DNA of 64,000 nucleotides from Aphelocoma coerulescens (Eukaryota > Chordata > Aves > Passeriformes > Corvidae), in contig NW_027183574.1 of the NCBI RefSeq assembly GCF_041296385.1, forward strand, positions 62,001 to 126,000. The letters are read 5' to 3'. The position numbers and the translations under genes were made by a program. Positions 1 through 10,512 of this stretch are shown here, in pieces (the first letter of the stretch is position 1; the number at the start of each line of letters is the position of its first letter). The notes under the pieces were generated by a model. It was given only the letters and a program-made list of their open reading frames with translations. It searched no databases and was not told the origin of the DNA.

Positions 1-176
1 CATCCTGGAGCAGAGCCATTGCCAAAGGAAGCCGTGAGCCCGTGCCAAGCCAGTGCCGGAGTGGGATCCTAGCAGCACCTGTGGAAGCCGGGAGAGAGGA
101 GCCCACCTGGAGCAGGTTCGTGCAGGATTAATCATCCCGTGGCTTCCCACCAGGGTCCTGTTGCTTCCAAAAGGCC

Positions 177-193
177 CCACAGTGTCACTGTGG
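177..193. repeat. 17-bp perfect inverted repeat (one per monomer; representative)
   Basis: CCACAGTG-T-CACTGTGG has 8-bp arms around one base. It lies just before the minisatellite and recurs at the same offset in every monomer. A weaker form, CTGTG-GTGT-CACAG, sits inside each 75-bp unit, so the palindrome is probably the ancestral core of the subrepeat. No known protein-binding site is assigned. Confidence 0.8.
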
Positions 194-283
194 CCCCTCG
201 GTTCCACCAGGTTCCATAGCGTCACTGTGGTGCCCAGGGTTCCGTCAGCTTCGCCAGCATCCCCACGGTCTGCAGAGCTCCCC

Positions 284-658
284 GAGCTTCTGTGGTGTCA
301 CAGTGGAGGCAGGGTTGCATCAGGTTCCATAGCATCAGCACGGTCTCCAGGGCTCCCAGAGGTTCTGTGGTGTCACAGTGGAGGCAGGGTTGCATCAGGT
401 TCCATAGCATCACCACAGTCTCCAGGGCTCCCTGAGCTTCTGTGGTGTCACAGTGGAGGCAGGGTTGCATCAGGTTCCATAGCATCAGCACGGTCTCCAG
501 GGCTCCCAGAGGTTCTGTGGTGTCACAGAGGAGGCAGGGTTGCATCAGGTTCCATAGCATCACCACGGTCTCCAGGGCTCCAAGAGCTTCTGTGGTGTCA
601 CAGAGGAGGCAGGGTTGCATCAGGTTCAATAGCATCAGCACGGTCTCCAGGGCTCCCC
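284..658. repeat. 75-bp minisatellite nested in the monomer (5 units; representative)
   Basis: Five direct 75-bp units start at 284, 359, 434, 509 and 584. Each runs from GAGCTTCTGTGGTGTCACAG (or GAGGTTC) to CTCCAGGGCTCC. Units fall into ordered types: A (CAGTGGAGG, CATCAGCACGG), B (CAGTGGAGG, CATCACCACAG), A' (as A), C (CAGAGGAGG, CATCACCACGG) and D (CAGAGGAGG, TTCAATAGCATCAGC). Degenerate copies lie on both sides (about 140-283 and 659-850). The unit equals 25 codons without stops on either strand, which creates long spurious reading frames. The same block sits at offset +283 in every monomer. Confidence 0.95.
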
Positions 659-909
659 TGAGCTTCTGTGGTGGTGTCACAGAGGAGCCAGGCTTCCTTG
701 TAGTTCCCCAGCATCACAAAGGCTCTCCTGGGAGCCACGGGTCACAAAGCACCGTGGGCTCTGTGCAGCCCCGCTGTGTCACAATGGCCGCTGGCTTCCA
801 CGAGCCCCCGCAGTGTCCCAGTGGGCCCCGTGGCTTTAGGAGTGGGTGGCTGGGAGTTGGTGCCAGCGGCTGGGGGAGCAGCAGCAGGGACTGTGTGTGG
901 ACAGTGCCA

Positions 910-927
910 TGGCCACTTGTGTGGCCA
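910..927. repeat. Short hairpin in the monomer (representative)
   Basis: TGGCCAC-TTGT-GTGGCCA forms a perfect 7-bp stem with a 4-base loop, at the same offset in all monomers. It may be incidental; no function is inferred. Confidence 0.6.
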
Positions 928-1843
928 CTGGTGTCTCTGTGCCAGGCACAGCCGTGGTGTGTAACACCGGCTCTGGGTCCTTTGGCTGTGCAGGTGGCAG
1001 TCACAGCCTGGAGCAGGGCTGCTCCCGGGGGACAGCCTGGGGCAGGAGGCTGCTGGAGATTCATTCCCCACACTCCTTGTCATGAGGTGCTCAGAGTGAT
1101 TGGAAAGGCTGTTGGCAGCAGGCAGTTCTCTGGGTTCAAGCTGTGGAGCTGTCAGCGGGAATGCAAAGGCCAAGCTGGTGAGCCTTTTGTCCTGGTGCCT
1201 TTAGTGTGTGAGCAGTCCCTGGTGCCGTTGTCTTTGGATCCTGAGTGTGGGAGAGGCAAGGCTTAGGATGGTGCGTAGAGCTGAGAAGGAAAGTGCCGAG
1301 AGCAGCATGTGTGCTGCTGCTTTGAGGGGTGCAGTTGAAGTTGTAGGCAGCAAGAGCTTTCTCAGCTGGCCCTTTTGTGAGCTCTGCTTTTGCCAGATGA
1401 CTTCCATCTTACCCTCTTACCATCTTAGCCTCTCATTTTTGCATATCCCAAACCCCCTTCCAAACATCCAGCAGCTGCTTGTAAAGAAGAAGTCCTAGAA
1501 CAAAAAGCCAGTGCTGCCTTTCATAGCCCCTTTGCTGTCTATGAAGTAGAGGAAAGAAGCTAGTGAGACGCACTTTCTTTCTCAACTCCATAGAGCGCAT
1601 CCTTCTCTCAAGGTGGCAGAGTCCTTGGCGGAAGTGAAGCATCTGCAGCTGCAGTTCAGACTGAGAGATGTGCCAGGACAGGAAACATTTGCTGACCTTC
1701 CCTGTTCCCTGTGCAACATGATTCTCGCATCCCAGTCACTTTCACACACCTTCGGTATCCCTGAGTCCAAGCAGCTAAAGCTCACAGAGACAGAAGTGTC
1801 AGGAAGGAAAACGTTGCAAAAGCACCCCCTTCTCTTATCAGCA

Positions 1844-1850
1844 TATAAAT
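1844..1850 (+). promoter_or_regulatory. TATA-like motif in the monomer (representative, weak)
   Basis: TATAAAT in an AT-richer pocket of the GC-rich monomer, conserved in every copy. There is no independent sign of a transcription start or of a gene downstream, so this is only a candidate. Confidence 0.2.
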
Positions 1851-1885
1851 TGTGCACAACAGGCTGCGGCACCGAACCTTCCTTC

Positions 1886-2149
1886 TCAGATAGACATGCC
1901 ATCACACTTTTCACTCTTGCAGCTCGGTTGAAAAGCTCCAGCAGCTGCTCCCGCAATAGCAAAAGGTTCTAGAAGTGAAAGCCAGTTTGGGGCTGCACCT
2001 TCTCCTTGCCGCATGTAAGCCACACCAAACTCCCTGATGCACTCTGTCCTCCCCTTCTCAAAGGAGTAGACGGTGGCATCAGGACACACCTGTGTCCCAG
2101 CAGCTGGGTGCCCAGCCGGGAGCAGGAGCAGGGCTGGGGCTGCTCCCAA
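1886..2149 (-). other. Exon-like open segment on the minus strand of the monomer (unrecognised)
   Basis: Reading 2149 to 1886 on the minus strand gives 87 codons whose middle (about residues 20-50) looks more protein-like than the rest of the monomer: mixed charged and hydrophobic residues with little compositional bias. A possible acceptor (ACACAG) precedes it and a possible donor (AAG/GTGCAG) follows. I do not recognise the product. It is identical in almost all copies, but so is the non-coding sequence, so conservation says nothing about coding. It could be a remnant exon of the gene from which the satellite was seeded, or chance. Confidence 0.15.
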
Positions 2150-2154
2150 AGTTG

Positions 2155-2166
2155 CCCCGCCCCAAT
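2155..2166. promoter_or_regulatory. GC box next to CCAAT motif in the monomer (representative, weak)
   Basis: CCCCGCCCCAAT joins an Sp1-type GC box to a CCAAT motif and occurs once per monomer. Monomer 25 has lost one C of this run (near 62397-62400). A role as promoter element is inference only. Confidence 0.25.
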
Positions 2167-2206
2167 GCCAGAGCCGGACATATGCTGAGGGGGGGCTGGA
2201 TCAGGC

Positions 2207-2212
2207 TTTATT
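2207..2212 (-). promoter_or_regulatory. Minus-strand AATAAA in the monomer (representative)
   Basis: TTTATT on the plus strand gives a canonical AATAAA on the minus strand once per monomer. It could act as a poly(A) signal for minus-strand transcripts, including read-through from the ERV, which is also on the minus strand. No downstream GU-rich element was established. Confidence 0.3.
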
Positions 2213-2268
2213 GTCCAGCTGCATGCCAGGAGTGAGCACAAAATCTACCTGCATTCTCTGCAGCATGC

Positions 2269-4536
2269 CATCCTGGAGCAGAGCCATTGCCAAAGGAAGC
2301 CGTGAGCCCGTGCCAAGCCAGTGCCGGAGTGGGATCCTAGCAGCACCTGTGGAAGCCGGGAGAGAGGAGCCCACCTGGAGCAGGTTCGTGCAGGATTAAT
2401 CATCCCGTGGCTTCCCACCAGGGTCCTGTTGCTTCCAAAAGGCCCCACAGTGTCACTGTGGCCCCTCGGTTCCACCAGGTTCCATAGCGTCACTGTGGTG
2501 CCCAGGGTTCCGTCAGCTTCGCCAGCATCCCCACGGTCTGCAGAGCTCCCCGAGCTTCTGTGGTGTCACAGTGGAGGCAGGGTTGCATCAGGTTCCATAG
2601 CATCAGCACGGTCTCCAGGGCTCCCAGAGGTTCTGTGGTGTCACAGTGGAGGCAGGGTTGCATCAGGTTCCATAGCATCACCACAGTCTCCAGGGCTCCC
2701 TGAGCTTCTGTGGTGTCACAGTGGAGGCAGGGTTGCATCAGGTTCCATAGCATCAGCACGGTCTCCAGGGCTCCCAGAGGTTCTGTGGTGTCACAGAGGA
2801 GGCAGGGTTGCATCAGGTTCCATAGCATCACCACGGTCTCCAGGGCTCCAAGAGCTTCTGTGGTGTCACAGAGGAGGCAGGGTTGCATCAGGTTCCATAG
2901 CATCACCACGGTCTCCAGGGCTCCCCTGAGCTTCTGTGGTGGTGTCACAGAGGAGCCAGGCTTCCTTGTAGTTCCCCAGCATCACAAAGGCTCTCCTGGG
3001 AGCCACGGGTCACAAAGCACCGTGGGCTCTGTGCAGCCCCGCTGTGTCACAATGGCCGCTGGCTTCCACGAGCCCCCGCAGTGTCCCAGTGGGCCCCGTG
3101 GCTTTAGGAGTGGGTGGCTGGGAGTTGGTGCCAGCGGCTGGGGGAGCAGCAGCAGGGACTGTGTGTGGACAGTGCCATGGCCACTTGTGTGGCCACTGGT
3201 GTCTCTGTGCCAGGCACAGCCGTGGTGTGTAACACCGGCTCTGGGTCCTTTGGCTGTGCAGGTGGCAGTCACAGCCTGGAGCAGGGCTGCTCCCGGGGGA
3301 CAGCCTGGGGCAGGAGGCTGCTGGAGATTCATTCCCCACACTCCTTGTCATGAGGTGCTCAGAGTGATTGGAAAGGCTGTTGGCAGCAGGCAGTTCTCTG
3401 GGTTCAAGCTGTGGAGCTGTCAGCGGGAATGCAAAGGCCAAGCTGGTGAGCCTTTTGTCCTGGTGCCTTTAGTGTGTGAGCAGTCCCTGGTGCCGTTGTC
3501 TTTGGATCCTGAGTGTGGGAGAGGCAAGGCTTAGGATGGTGCGTAGAGCTGAGAAGGAAAGTGCCGAGAGCAGCGTGTGTGCTGCTGCTTTGAGGGGTGC
3601 AGTTGAAGTTGTAGGCAGCAAGAGCTTTCTCAGCTGGCCCTTTTGTGAGCTCTGCTTTTGCCAGATGACTTCCATCTTACCCTCTTACCATCTTAGCCTC
3701 TCATTTTTGCATATCCCAAACCCCCTTCCAAACATCCAGCAGCTGCTTGTAAAGAAGAAGTCCTAGAACAAAAAGCCAGTGCTGCCTTTCATAGCCCCTT
3801 TGCTGTCTATGAAGTAGAGGAAAGAAGCTAGTGAGACGCACTTTCTTTCTCAACTCCATAGAGCGCATCCTTCTCTCAAGGTGGCAGAGTCCTTGGCGGA
3901 AGTGAAGCATCTGCAGCTGCAGTTCAGACTGAGAGATGTGCCAGGACAGGAAACATTTGCTGACCTTCCCTGTTCCCTGTGCAACATGATTCTCGCATCC
4001 CAGTCACTTTCACATACCTTCGGTATCCCTGAGTCCAAGCAGCTAAAGCTCACAGAGACAGAAGTGTCAGGAAGGAAAACGTTGCAAAAGCACCCCCTTC
4101 TCTTATCAGCATATAAATTGTGCACAACAGGCTGCGGCACCGAACCTTCCTTCTCAGATAGACATGCCATCACACTTTTCACTCTTGCAGCTCGGTTGAA
4201 AAGCTCCAGCAGCTGCTCCCGCAATAGCAAAAGGTTCTAGAAGTGAAAGCCAGTTTGGGGCTGCACCTTCTCCTTGCCGCATGTAAGCCACACCAAACTC
4301 CCTGATGCACTCTGTCCTCCCCTTCTCAAAGGAGTAGACGGTGGCATCAGGACACACCTGTGTCCCAGCAGCTGGGTGCCCAGCCGGGAGCAGGAGCAGG
4401 GCTGGGGCTGCTCCCAAAGTTGCCCCGCCCCAATGCCAGAGCCGGACATATGCTGAGGGGGGGCTGGATCAGGCTTTATTGTCCAGCTGCATGCCAGGAG
4501 TGAGCACAAAATCTACCTGCATTCTCTGCAGCATGC
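2269..4536. repeat. Macrosatellite monomer 2
   Basis: 2268 bp, minisatellite 2552-2926. Differs from monomer 1 at only about five positions. Its last 75-bp unit has TTCCATAGCATCACC where most copies have TTCAATAGCATCAGC, so unit D has taken on the sequence of unit C. Confidence 0.95.
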
Positions 4537-6804
4537 CATCCTGGAGCAGAGCCATTGCCAAAGGAAGCCGTGAGCCCGTGCCAAGCCAGTGCCGGAGTGG
4601 GATCCTAGCAGCACCTGTGGAAGCCGGGAGAGAGGAGCCCACCTGGAGCAGGTTCGTGCAGGATTAATCATCCCGTGGCTTCCCACCAGGGTCCTGTTGC
4701 TTCCAAAAGGCCCCACAGTGTCACTGTGGCCCCTCGGTTCCACCAGGTTCCATAGCGTCACTGTGGTGCCCAGGGTTCCGTCAGCTTCGCCAGCATCCCC
4801 ACGGTCTGCAGAGCTCCCCGAGCTTCTGTGGTGTCACAGTGGAGGCAGGGTTGCATCAGGTTCCATAGCATCAGCACGGTCTCCAGGGCTCCCTGAGCTT
4901 CTGTGGTGTCACAGTGGAGGCAGGGTTGCATCAGGTTCCATAGCATCACCACAGTCTCCAGGGCTCCCTGAGCTTCTGTGGTGTCACAGTGGAGGCAGGG
5001 TTGCATCAGGTTCCATAGCATCAGCACGGTCTCCAGGGCTCCCAGAGGTTCTGTGGTGTCACAGAGGAGGCAGGGTTGCATCAGGTTCCATAGCATCACC
5101 ACGGTCTCCAGGGCTCCAAGAGCTTCTGTGGTGTCACAGAGGAGGCAGGGTTGCATCAGGTTCAATAGCATCAGCACGGTCTCCAGGGCTCCCCAGAGGT
5201 TCTGTGGTGGTGTCACAGAGGAGCCAGGCTTCCTTGTAGTTCCCCAGCATCACAAAGGCTCTCCTGGGAGCCACGGGTCACAAAGCACCGTGGGCTCTGT
5301 GCAGCCCCGCTGTGTCACAATGGCCGCTGGCTTCCACGAGCCCCCGCAGTGTCCCAGTGGGCCCCGTGGCTTTAGGAGTGGGTGGCTGGGAGTTGGTGCC
5401 AGCGGCTGGGGGAGCAGCAGCAGGGACTGTGTGTGGACAGTGCCATGGCCACTTGTGTGGCCACTGGTGTCTCTGTGCCAGGCACAGCCGTGGTGTGTAA
5501 CACCGGCTCTGGGTCCTTTGGCTGTGCAGGTGGCAGTCACGGCCTGGAGCAGGGCTGCTCCCGGGGGACAGCCTGGGGCAGGAGGCTGCTGGAGATTCAT
5601 TCCCCACACTCCTTGTCATGAGGTGCTCAGAGTGATTGGAAAGGCTGTTGGCAGCAGGCAGTTCTCTGGGTTCAAGCTGTGGAGCTGTCAGCGGGAATGC
5701 AAAGGCCAAGCTGGTGAGCCTTTTGTCCTGGTGCCTTTAGTGTGTGAGCAGTCCCTGGTGCCGTTGTCTTTGGATCCTGAGTGTGGGAGAGGCAAGGCTT
5801 AGGATGGTGCGTAGAGCTGAGAAGGAAAGTGCCGAGAGCAGCGTGTGTGCTGCTGCTTTGAGGGGTGCAGTTGAAGTTGTAGGCAGCAAGAGCTTTCTCA
5901 GCTGGCCCTTTTGTGAGCTCTGCTTTTGCCAGATGACTTCCATCTTACCCTCTTACCATCTTAGCCTCTCATTTTTGCATATCCCAAACCCCCTTCCAAA
6001 CATCCAGCAGCTGCTTGTAAAGAAGAAGTCCTAGAACAAAAAGCCAGTGCTGCCTTTCATAGCCCCTTTGCTGTCTATGAAGTAGAGGAAAGAAGCTAGT
6101 GAGACGCACTTTCTTTCTCAACTCCATAGAGCGCATCCTTCTCTCAAGGTGGCAGAGTCCTTGGCGGAAGTGAAGCATCTGCAGCTGCAGTTCAGACTGA
6201 GAGATGTGCCAGGACAGGAAACATTTGCTGACCTTCCCTGTTCCCTGTGCAACATGATTCTCGCATCCCAGTCACTTTCACATACCTTCGGTATCCCTGA
6301 GTCCAAGCAGCTAAAGCTCACAGAGACAGAAGTGTCAGGAAGGAAAACGTTGCAAAAGCACCCCCTTCTCTTATCAGCATATAAATTGTGCACAACAGGC
6401 TGCGGCACCGAACCTTCCTTCTCAGATAGACATGCCATCACACTTTTCACTCTTGCAGCTCGGTTGAAAAGCTCCAGCAGCTGCTCCCGCAATAGCAAAA
6501 GGTTCTAGAAGTGAAAGCCAGTTTGGGGCTGCACCTTCTCCTTGCCGCATGTAAGCCACACCAAACTCCCTGATGCACTCTGTCCTCCCCTTCTCAAAGG
6601 AGTAGACGGTGGCATCAGGACACACCTGTGTCCCAGCAGCTGGGTGCCCAGCCGGGAGCAGGAGCAGGGCTGGGGCTGCTCCCAAAGTTGCCCCGCCCCA
6701 ATGCCAGAGCCGGACATATGCTGAGGGGGGGCTGGATCAGGCTTTATTGTCCAGCTGCATGCCAGGAGTGAGCACAAAATCTACCTGCATTCTCTGCAGC
6801 ATGC
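4537..6804. repeat. Macrosatellite monomer 3
   Basis: 2268 bp, minisatellite 4820-5194. The second unit begins GAGCTTC rather than GAGGTTC, and the degenerate unit after the array begins CCCCAGAGGTTCTG (about 5191-5204) instead of CCCCTGAGCTTCTG. This shows exchange between subunit types. Confidence 0.95.
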
Positions 6805-9072
6805 CATCCTGGAGCAGAGCCATTGCCAAAGGAAGCCGTGAGCCCGTGCCAAGCCAGTGCCGGAGTGGGATCCTAGCAGCACCTGTGGAAGCCGGGAGAG
6901 AGGAGCCCACCTGGAGCAGGTTCGTGCAGGATTAATCATCCCGTGGCTTCCCACCAGGGTCCTGTTGCTTCCAAAAGGCCCCACAGTGTCACTGTGGCCC
7001 CTCGGTTCCACCAGGTTCCATAGCGTCACTGTGGTGCCCAGGGTTCCGTCAGCTTCGCCAGCATCCCCACGGTCTGCAGAGCTCCCCGAGCTTCTGTGGT
7101 GTCACAGTGGAGGCAGGGTTGCATCAGGTTCCATAGCGTCAGCACGGTCTCCAGGGCTCCCAGAGGTTCTGTGGTGTCACAGTGGAGGCAGGGTTGCATC
7201 AGGTTCCATAGCATCACCACAGTCTCCAGGGCTCCCTGAGCTTCTGTGGTGTCACAGTGGAGGCAGGGTTGCATCAGGTTCCATAGCATCAGCACGGTCT
7301 CCAGGGCTCCCAGAGGTTCTGTGGTGTCACAGAGGAGGCAGGGTTGCATCAGGTTCCATAGCATCACCACGGTCTCCAGGGCTCCAAGAGCTTCTGTGGT
7401 GTCACAGAGGAGGCAGGGTTGCATCAGGTTCAATAGCATCAGCACGGTCTCCAGGGCTCCCCTGAGCTTCTGTGGTGGTGTCACAGAGGAGCCAGGCTTC
7501 CTTGTAGTTCCCCAGCATCACAAAGGCTCTCCTGGGAGCCACGGGTCACAAAGCACCGTGGGCTCTGTGCAGCCCCGCTGTGTCACAATGGCCGCTGGCT
7601 TCCACGAGCCCCCGCAGTGTCCCAGTGGGCCCCGTGGCTTTAGGAGTGGGTGGCTGGGAGTTGGTGCCAGCGGCTGGGGGAGCAGCAGCAGGGACTGTGT
7701 GTGGACAGTGCCATGGCCACTTGTGTGGCCACTGGTGTCTCTGTGCCAGGCACAGCCGTGGTGTGTAACACCGGCTCTGGGTCCTTTGGCTGTGCAGGTG
7801 GCAGTCACAGCCTGGAGCAGGGCTGCTCCCGGGGGACAGCCTGGGGCAGGAGGCTGCTGGAGATTCATTCCCCACACTCCTTGTCATGAGGTGCTCAGAG
7901 TGATTGGAAAGGCTGTTGGCAGCAGGCAGTTCTCTGGGTTCAAGCTGTGGAGCTGTCAGCGGGAATGCAAAGGCCAAGCTGGTGAGCCTTTTGTCCTGGT
8001 GCCTTTAGTGTGTGAGCAGTCCCTGGTGCCGTTGTCTTTGGATCCTGAGTGTGGGAGAGGCAAGGCTTAGGATGGTGCGTAGAGCTGAGAAGGAAAGTGC
8101 CGAGAGCAGCGTGTGTGCTGCTGCTTTGAGGGGTGCAGTTGAAGTTGTAGGCAGCAAGAGCTTTCTCAGCTGGCCCTTTTGTGAGCTCTGCTTTTGCCAG
8201 ATGACTTCCATCTTACCCTCTTACCATCTTAGCCTCTCATTTTTGCATATCCCAAACCCCCTTCCAAACATCCAGCAGCTGCTTGTAAAGAAGAAGTCCT
8301 AGAACAAAAAGCCAGTGCTGCCTTTCATAGCCCCTTTGCTGTCTATGAAGTAGAGGAAAGAAGCTAGTGAGACGCACTTTCTTTCTCAACTCCATAGAGC
8401 GCATCCTTCTCTCAAGGTGGCAGAGTCCTTGGCGGAAGTGAAGCATCTGCAGCTGCAGTTCAGACTGAGAGATGTGCCAGGACAGGAAACATTTGCTGAC
8501 CTTCCCTGTTCCCTGTGCAACATGATTCTCGCATCCCAGTCACTTTCACATACCTTCGGTATCCCTGAGTCCAAGCAGCTAAAGCTCACAGAGACAGAAG
8601 TGTCAGGAAGGAAAACGTTGCAAAAGCACCCCCTTCTCTTATCAGCATATAAATTGTGCACAACAGGCTGCGGCACCGAACCTTCCTTCTCAGATAGACA
8701 TGCCATCACACTTTTCACTCTTGCAGCTCGGTTGAAAAGCTCCAGCAGCTGCTCCCGCAATAGCAAAAGGTTCTAGAAGTGAAAGCCAGTTTGGGGCTGC
8801 ACCTTCTCCTTGCCGCATGTAAGCCACACCAAACTCCCTGATGCACTCTGTCCTCCCCTTCTCAAAGGAGTAGACGGTGGCATCAGGACACACCTGTGTC
8901 CCAGCAGCTGGGTGCCCAGCCGGGAGCAGGAGCAGGGCTGGGGCTGCTCCCAAAGTTGCCCCGCCCCAATGCCAGAGCCGGACATATGCTGAGGGGGGGC
9001 TGGATCAGGCTTTATTGTCCAGCTGCATGCCAGGAGTGAGCACAAAATCTACCTGCATTCTCTGCAGCATGC
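6805..9072. repeat. Macrosatellite monomer 4
   Basis: 2268 bp, minisatellite 7088-7462. Private G at 7138 (CATAGCGTCAGC) in the first unit; otherwise close to monomer 2. Confidence 0.95.
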
Positions 9073-9792
9073 CATCCTGGAGCAGAGCCATTGCCAAAGG
9101 AAGCCGTGAGCCCGTGCCAAGCCAGTGCCGGAGTGGGATCCTAGCAGCACCTGTGGAAGCCGGGAGAGAGGAGCCCACCTGGAGCAGGTTCGTGCAGGAT
9201 TAATCATCCCGTGGCTTCCCACCAGGGTCCTGTTGCTTCCAAAAGGCCCCACAGTGTCACTGTGGCCCCTCGGTTCCACCAGGTTCCATAGCGTCACTGT
9301 GGTGCCCAGGGTTCCGTCAGCTTCGCCAGCATCCCCACGGTCTGCAGAGCTCCCCGAGCTTCTGTGGTGTCACAGTGGAGGCAGGGTTGCATCAGGTTCC
9401 ATAGCATCAGCACGGTCTCCAGGGCTCCCAGAGGTTCTGTGGTGTCACAGTGGAGGCAGGGTTGCATCAGGTTCCATAGCATCACCACAGTCTCCAGGGC
9501 TCCCTGAGCTTCTGTGGTGTCACAGTGGAGGCAGGGTTGCATCAGGTTCCATAGCATCAGCACGGTCTCCAGGGCTCCCAGAGGTTCTGTGGTGTCACAG
9601 AGGAGGCAGGGTTGCATCAGGTTCCATAGCATCACCACGGTCTCCAGGGCTCCAAGAGCTTCTGTGGTGTCACAGAGGAGGCAGGGTTGCATCAGGTTCA
9701 ATAGCATCAGCACGGTCTCCAGGGCTCCCCTGAGCTTCTGTGGTGGTGTCACAGAGGAGCCAGGCTTCCTTGTAGTTCCCCAGCATCACAAA
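9073..9792. repeat. Macrosatellite monomer 5, left part
   Basis: First 720 bp of the monomer, including its complete minisatellite at 9356-9730. It ends in CATCACAAA, where the ERV begins. The neighbours supply the empty-site sequence CATCACAAAGGCTCTCC. Confidence 0.95.
9788..9792. repeat. ERV target-site duplication, left copy
   Basis: ACAAA immediately before the ERV's terminal TG. The same five bases follow its terminal CA at 15895, and the uninterrupted monomers contain ACAAA once here. Confidence 0.92.
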
Positions 9793-9900
9793 TGTCGAAA
9801 TTGATGGCGATGATGGTGATGAGGGTGTGGGTTCGGTCGGGCCCGGCTGGAGATGGACGGCGACGAGAGATCTCTATAAGCAGGTCTTTGGAGCATGCAG

Positions 9901-9906
9901 TTTATT
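9901..9906 (-). terminator. Poly(A) signal in the 3' LTR
   Basis: AATAAA on the minus strand, followed by TGCATGCTCC and about 110 bp to the LTR end. It is the likely 3'-end processing signal for proviral transcripts and sets R/U5 shortly downstream. A GAGCTGC/GCAGCTC hairpin lies about 30 bases upstream. Confidence 0.75.
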
Positions 9907-10098
9907 GCAGAGGGCGTGGGTACAGGGGCACTGCTTAGAGCTGCCAGCTGCAGCTCCAAGCAGGCCCAAGGTGTAAGAGAGGGAGAGAGAGTGAGCGAGA
10001 GAGCTAGAGCAAGAGGCTGAGAGCTAAGAGTGTAAAGAGCAAGAGAGACAAACTAAGAGGAGAGCTGAATTAAGAGGAAGAAGAAGAGCAAGAGAGTT

Positions 10099-10195
10099 AC
10101 TAAGAGAGCTACTAAGAGGAGAAGAGCATTACTAAGAGAGCTACTAAGAGAGTTACTAAGAGCGTTACTAAGAGGAGAAGAGCATTACTAAGAGG
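10099..10195 (-). repeat. ACTAAGAG-rich tandem tract in the LTR
   Basis: About eight copies of ACTAAGAG (CTCTTAGT on the coding strand) at spacings of 11-20 bp, within a longer region that is nearly all purine on the plus strand. The same tract is at 15369-15465 in the other LTR. It lies between likely U3 and the poly(A) signal, so it is probably transcribed as part of R. Confidence 0.7.
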
Positions 10196-10512
10196 AGAGG
10201 AGTTAAGAGAGCGAGGAGCTTGTTACAATACAATAAATCATCTTCTGTAGTGAATATTCTAATTCTCAGTAGCCAATCTAATACAAGGTACAAATCCTAT
10301 AGCATTTACATACAGCCTATAAGAGTTCTTACATTACCATAGAGTGTTACATTTTAACTTCTAAAAACTACTCTTTGGACCCCTTCTGCTGAGCTAGTAG
10401 GGTCTGCTCTGACCCTTGGACCTGTCTGCAAGCAGAGGGTATTGTTCAATCAAGAGGGGATTACCTTCAGCCGGCTATACCATTGTTTTCCAGTTGTTCA
10501 GTAACTAAGACT

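Larger units (their letters stand above)
1..2268. repeat. Macrosatellite monomer 1 (reference copy)
   Basis: Used here as the reference for offsets within the monomer. Its parts are a lead-in of about 280 bp with degenerate subrepeat-like sequence, the 75-bp minisatellite at 284-658, further degenerate copies to about 850, and a unique-looking section to 2268. Diagnostic bases are A at 1005, T at 1100, A at 1307, C at 1747 (all other copies have T) and G at 1816. No gene is supported. Confidence 0.96.
1..9792. repeat. Macrosatellite array, left block (monomers 1-5a)
   Basis: Four complete head-to-tail copies of a 2268-bp monomer plus the first 720 bp of a fifth. Position 1 happens to fall at a convenient phase (the motif CATCCTGGAGC) that recurs at 2269, 4537, 6805 and 9073. 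Copies match almost base for base and all share orientation. The sequence is GC-rich and has no recognisable protein domain, RNA gene or transposon apart from the ERV that ends this block. The array clearly continues beyond the left edge, so its true size is unknown. Confidence 0.97.

Noticed and set aside
284..658. CRISPR array
   Set aside because: The 75-bp units are contiguous direct repeats without spacers, in a eukaryotic satellite.
222..680. Minus-strand 152-codon frame with 25-residue repeats
   Set aside because: It is the antisense reading of the same minisatellite, open on both strands for the same reason.
442..1266. Long plus-strand frame (274 codons) repeated in nearly every monomer
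   Set aside because: It starts inside the 75-bp minisatellite, whose length is a multiple of three and which lacks stops in several frames. The rest is low-complexity and unlike any protein I know. Copies of a satellite repeat frames without selection, and indels in monomers 18 and 24 break it.
1613..1972. Overlapping frames of 119 (plus) and 126 (minus) codons in the unique part of the monomer
   Set aside because: Both strands are open over the same bases and neither product is recognisable. Monomer 15 breaks both with a 2-bp deletion.
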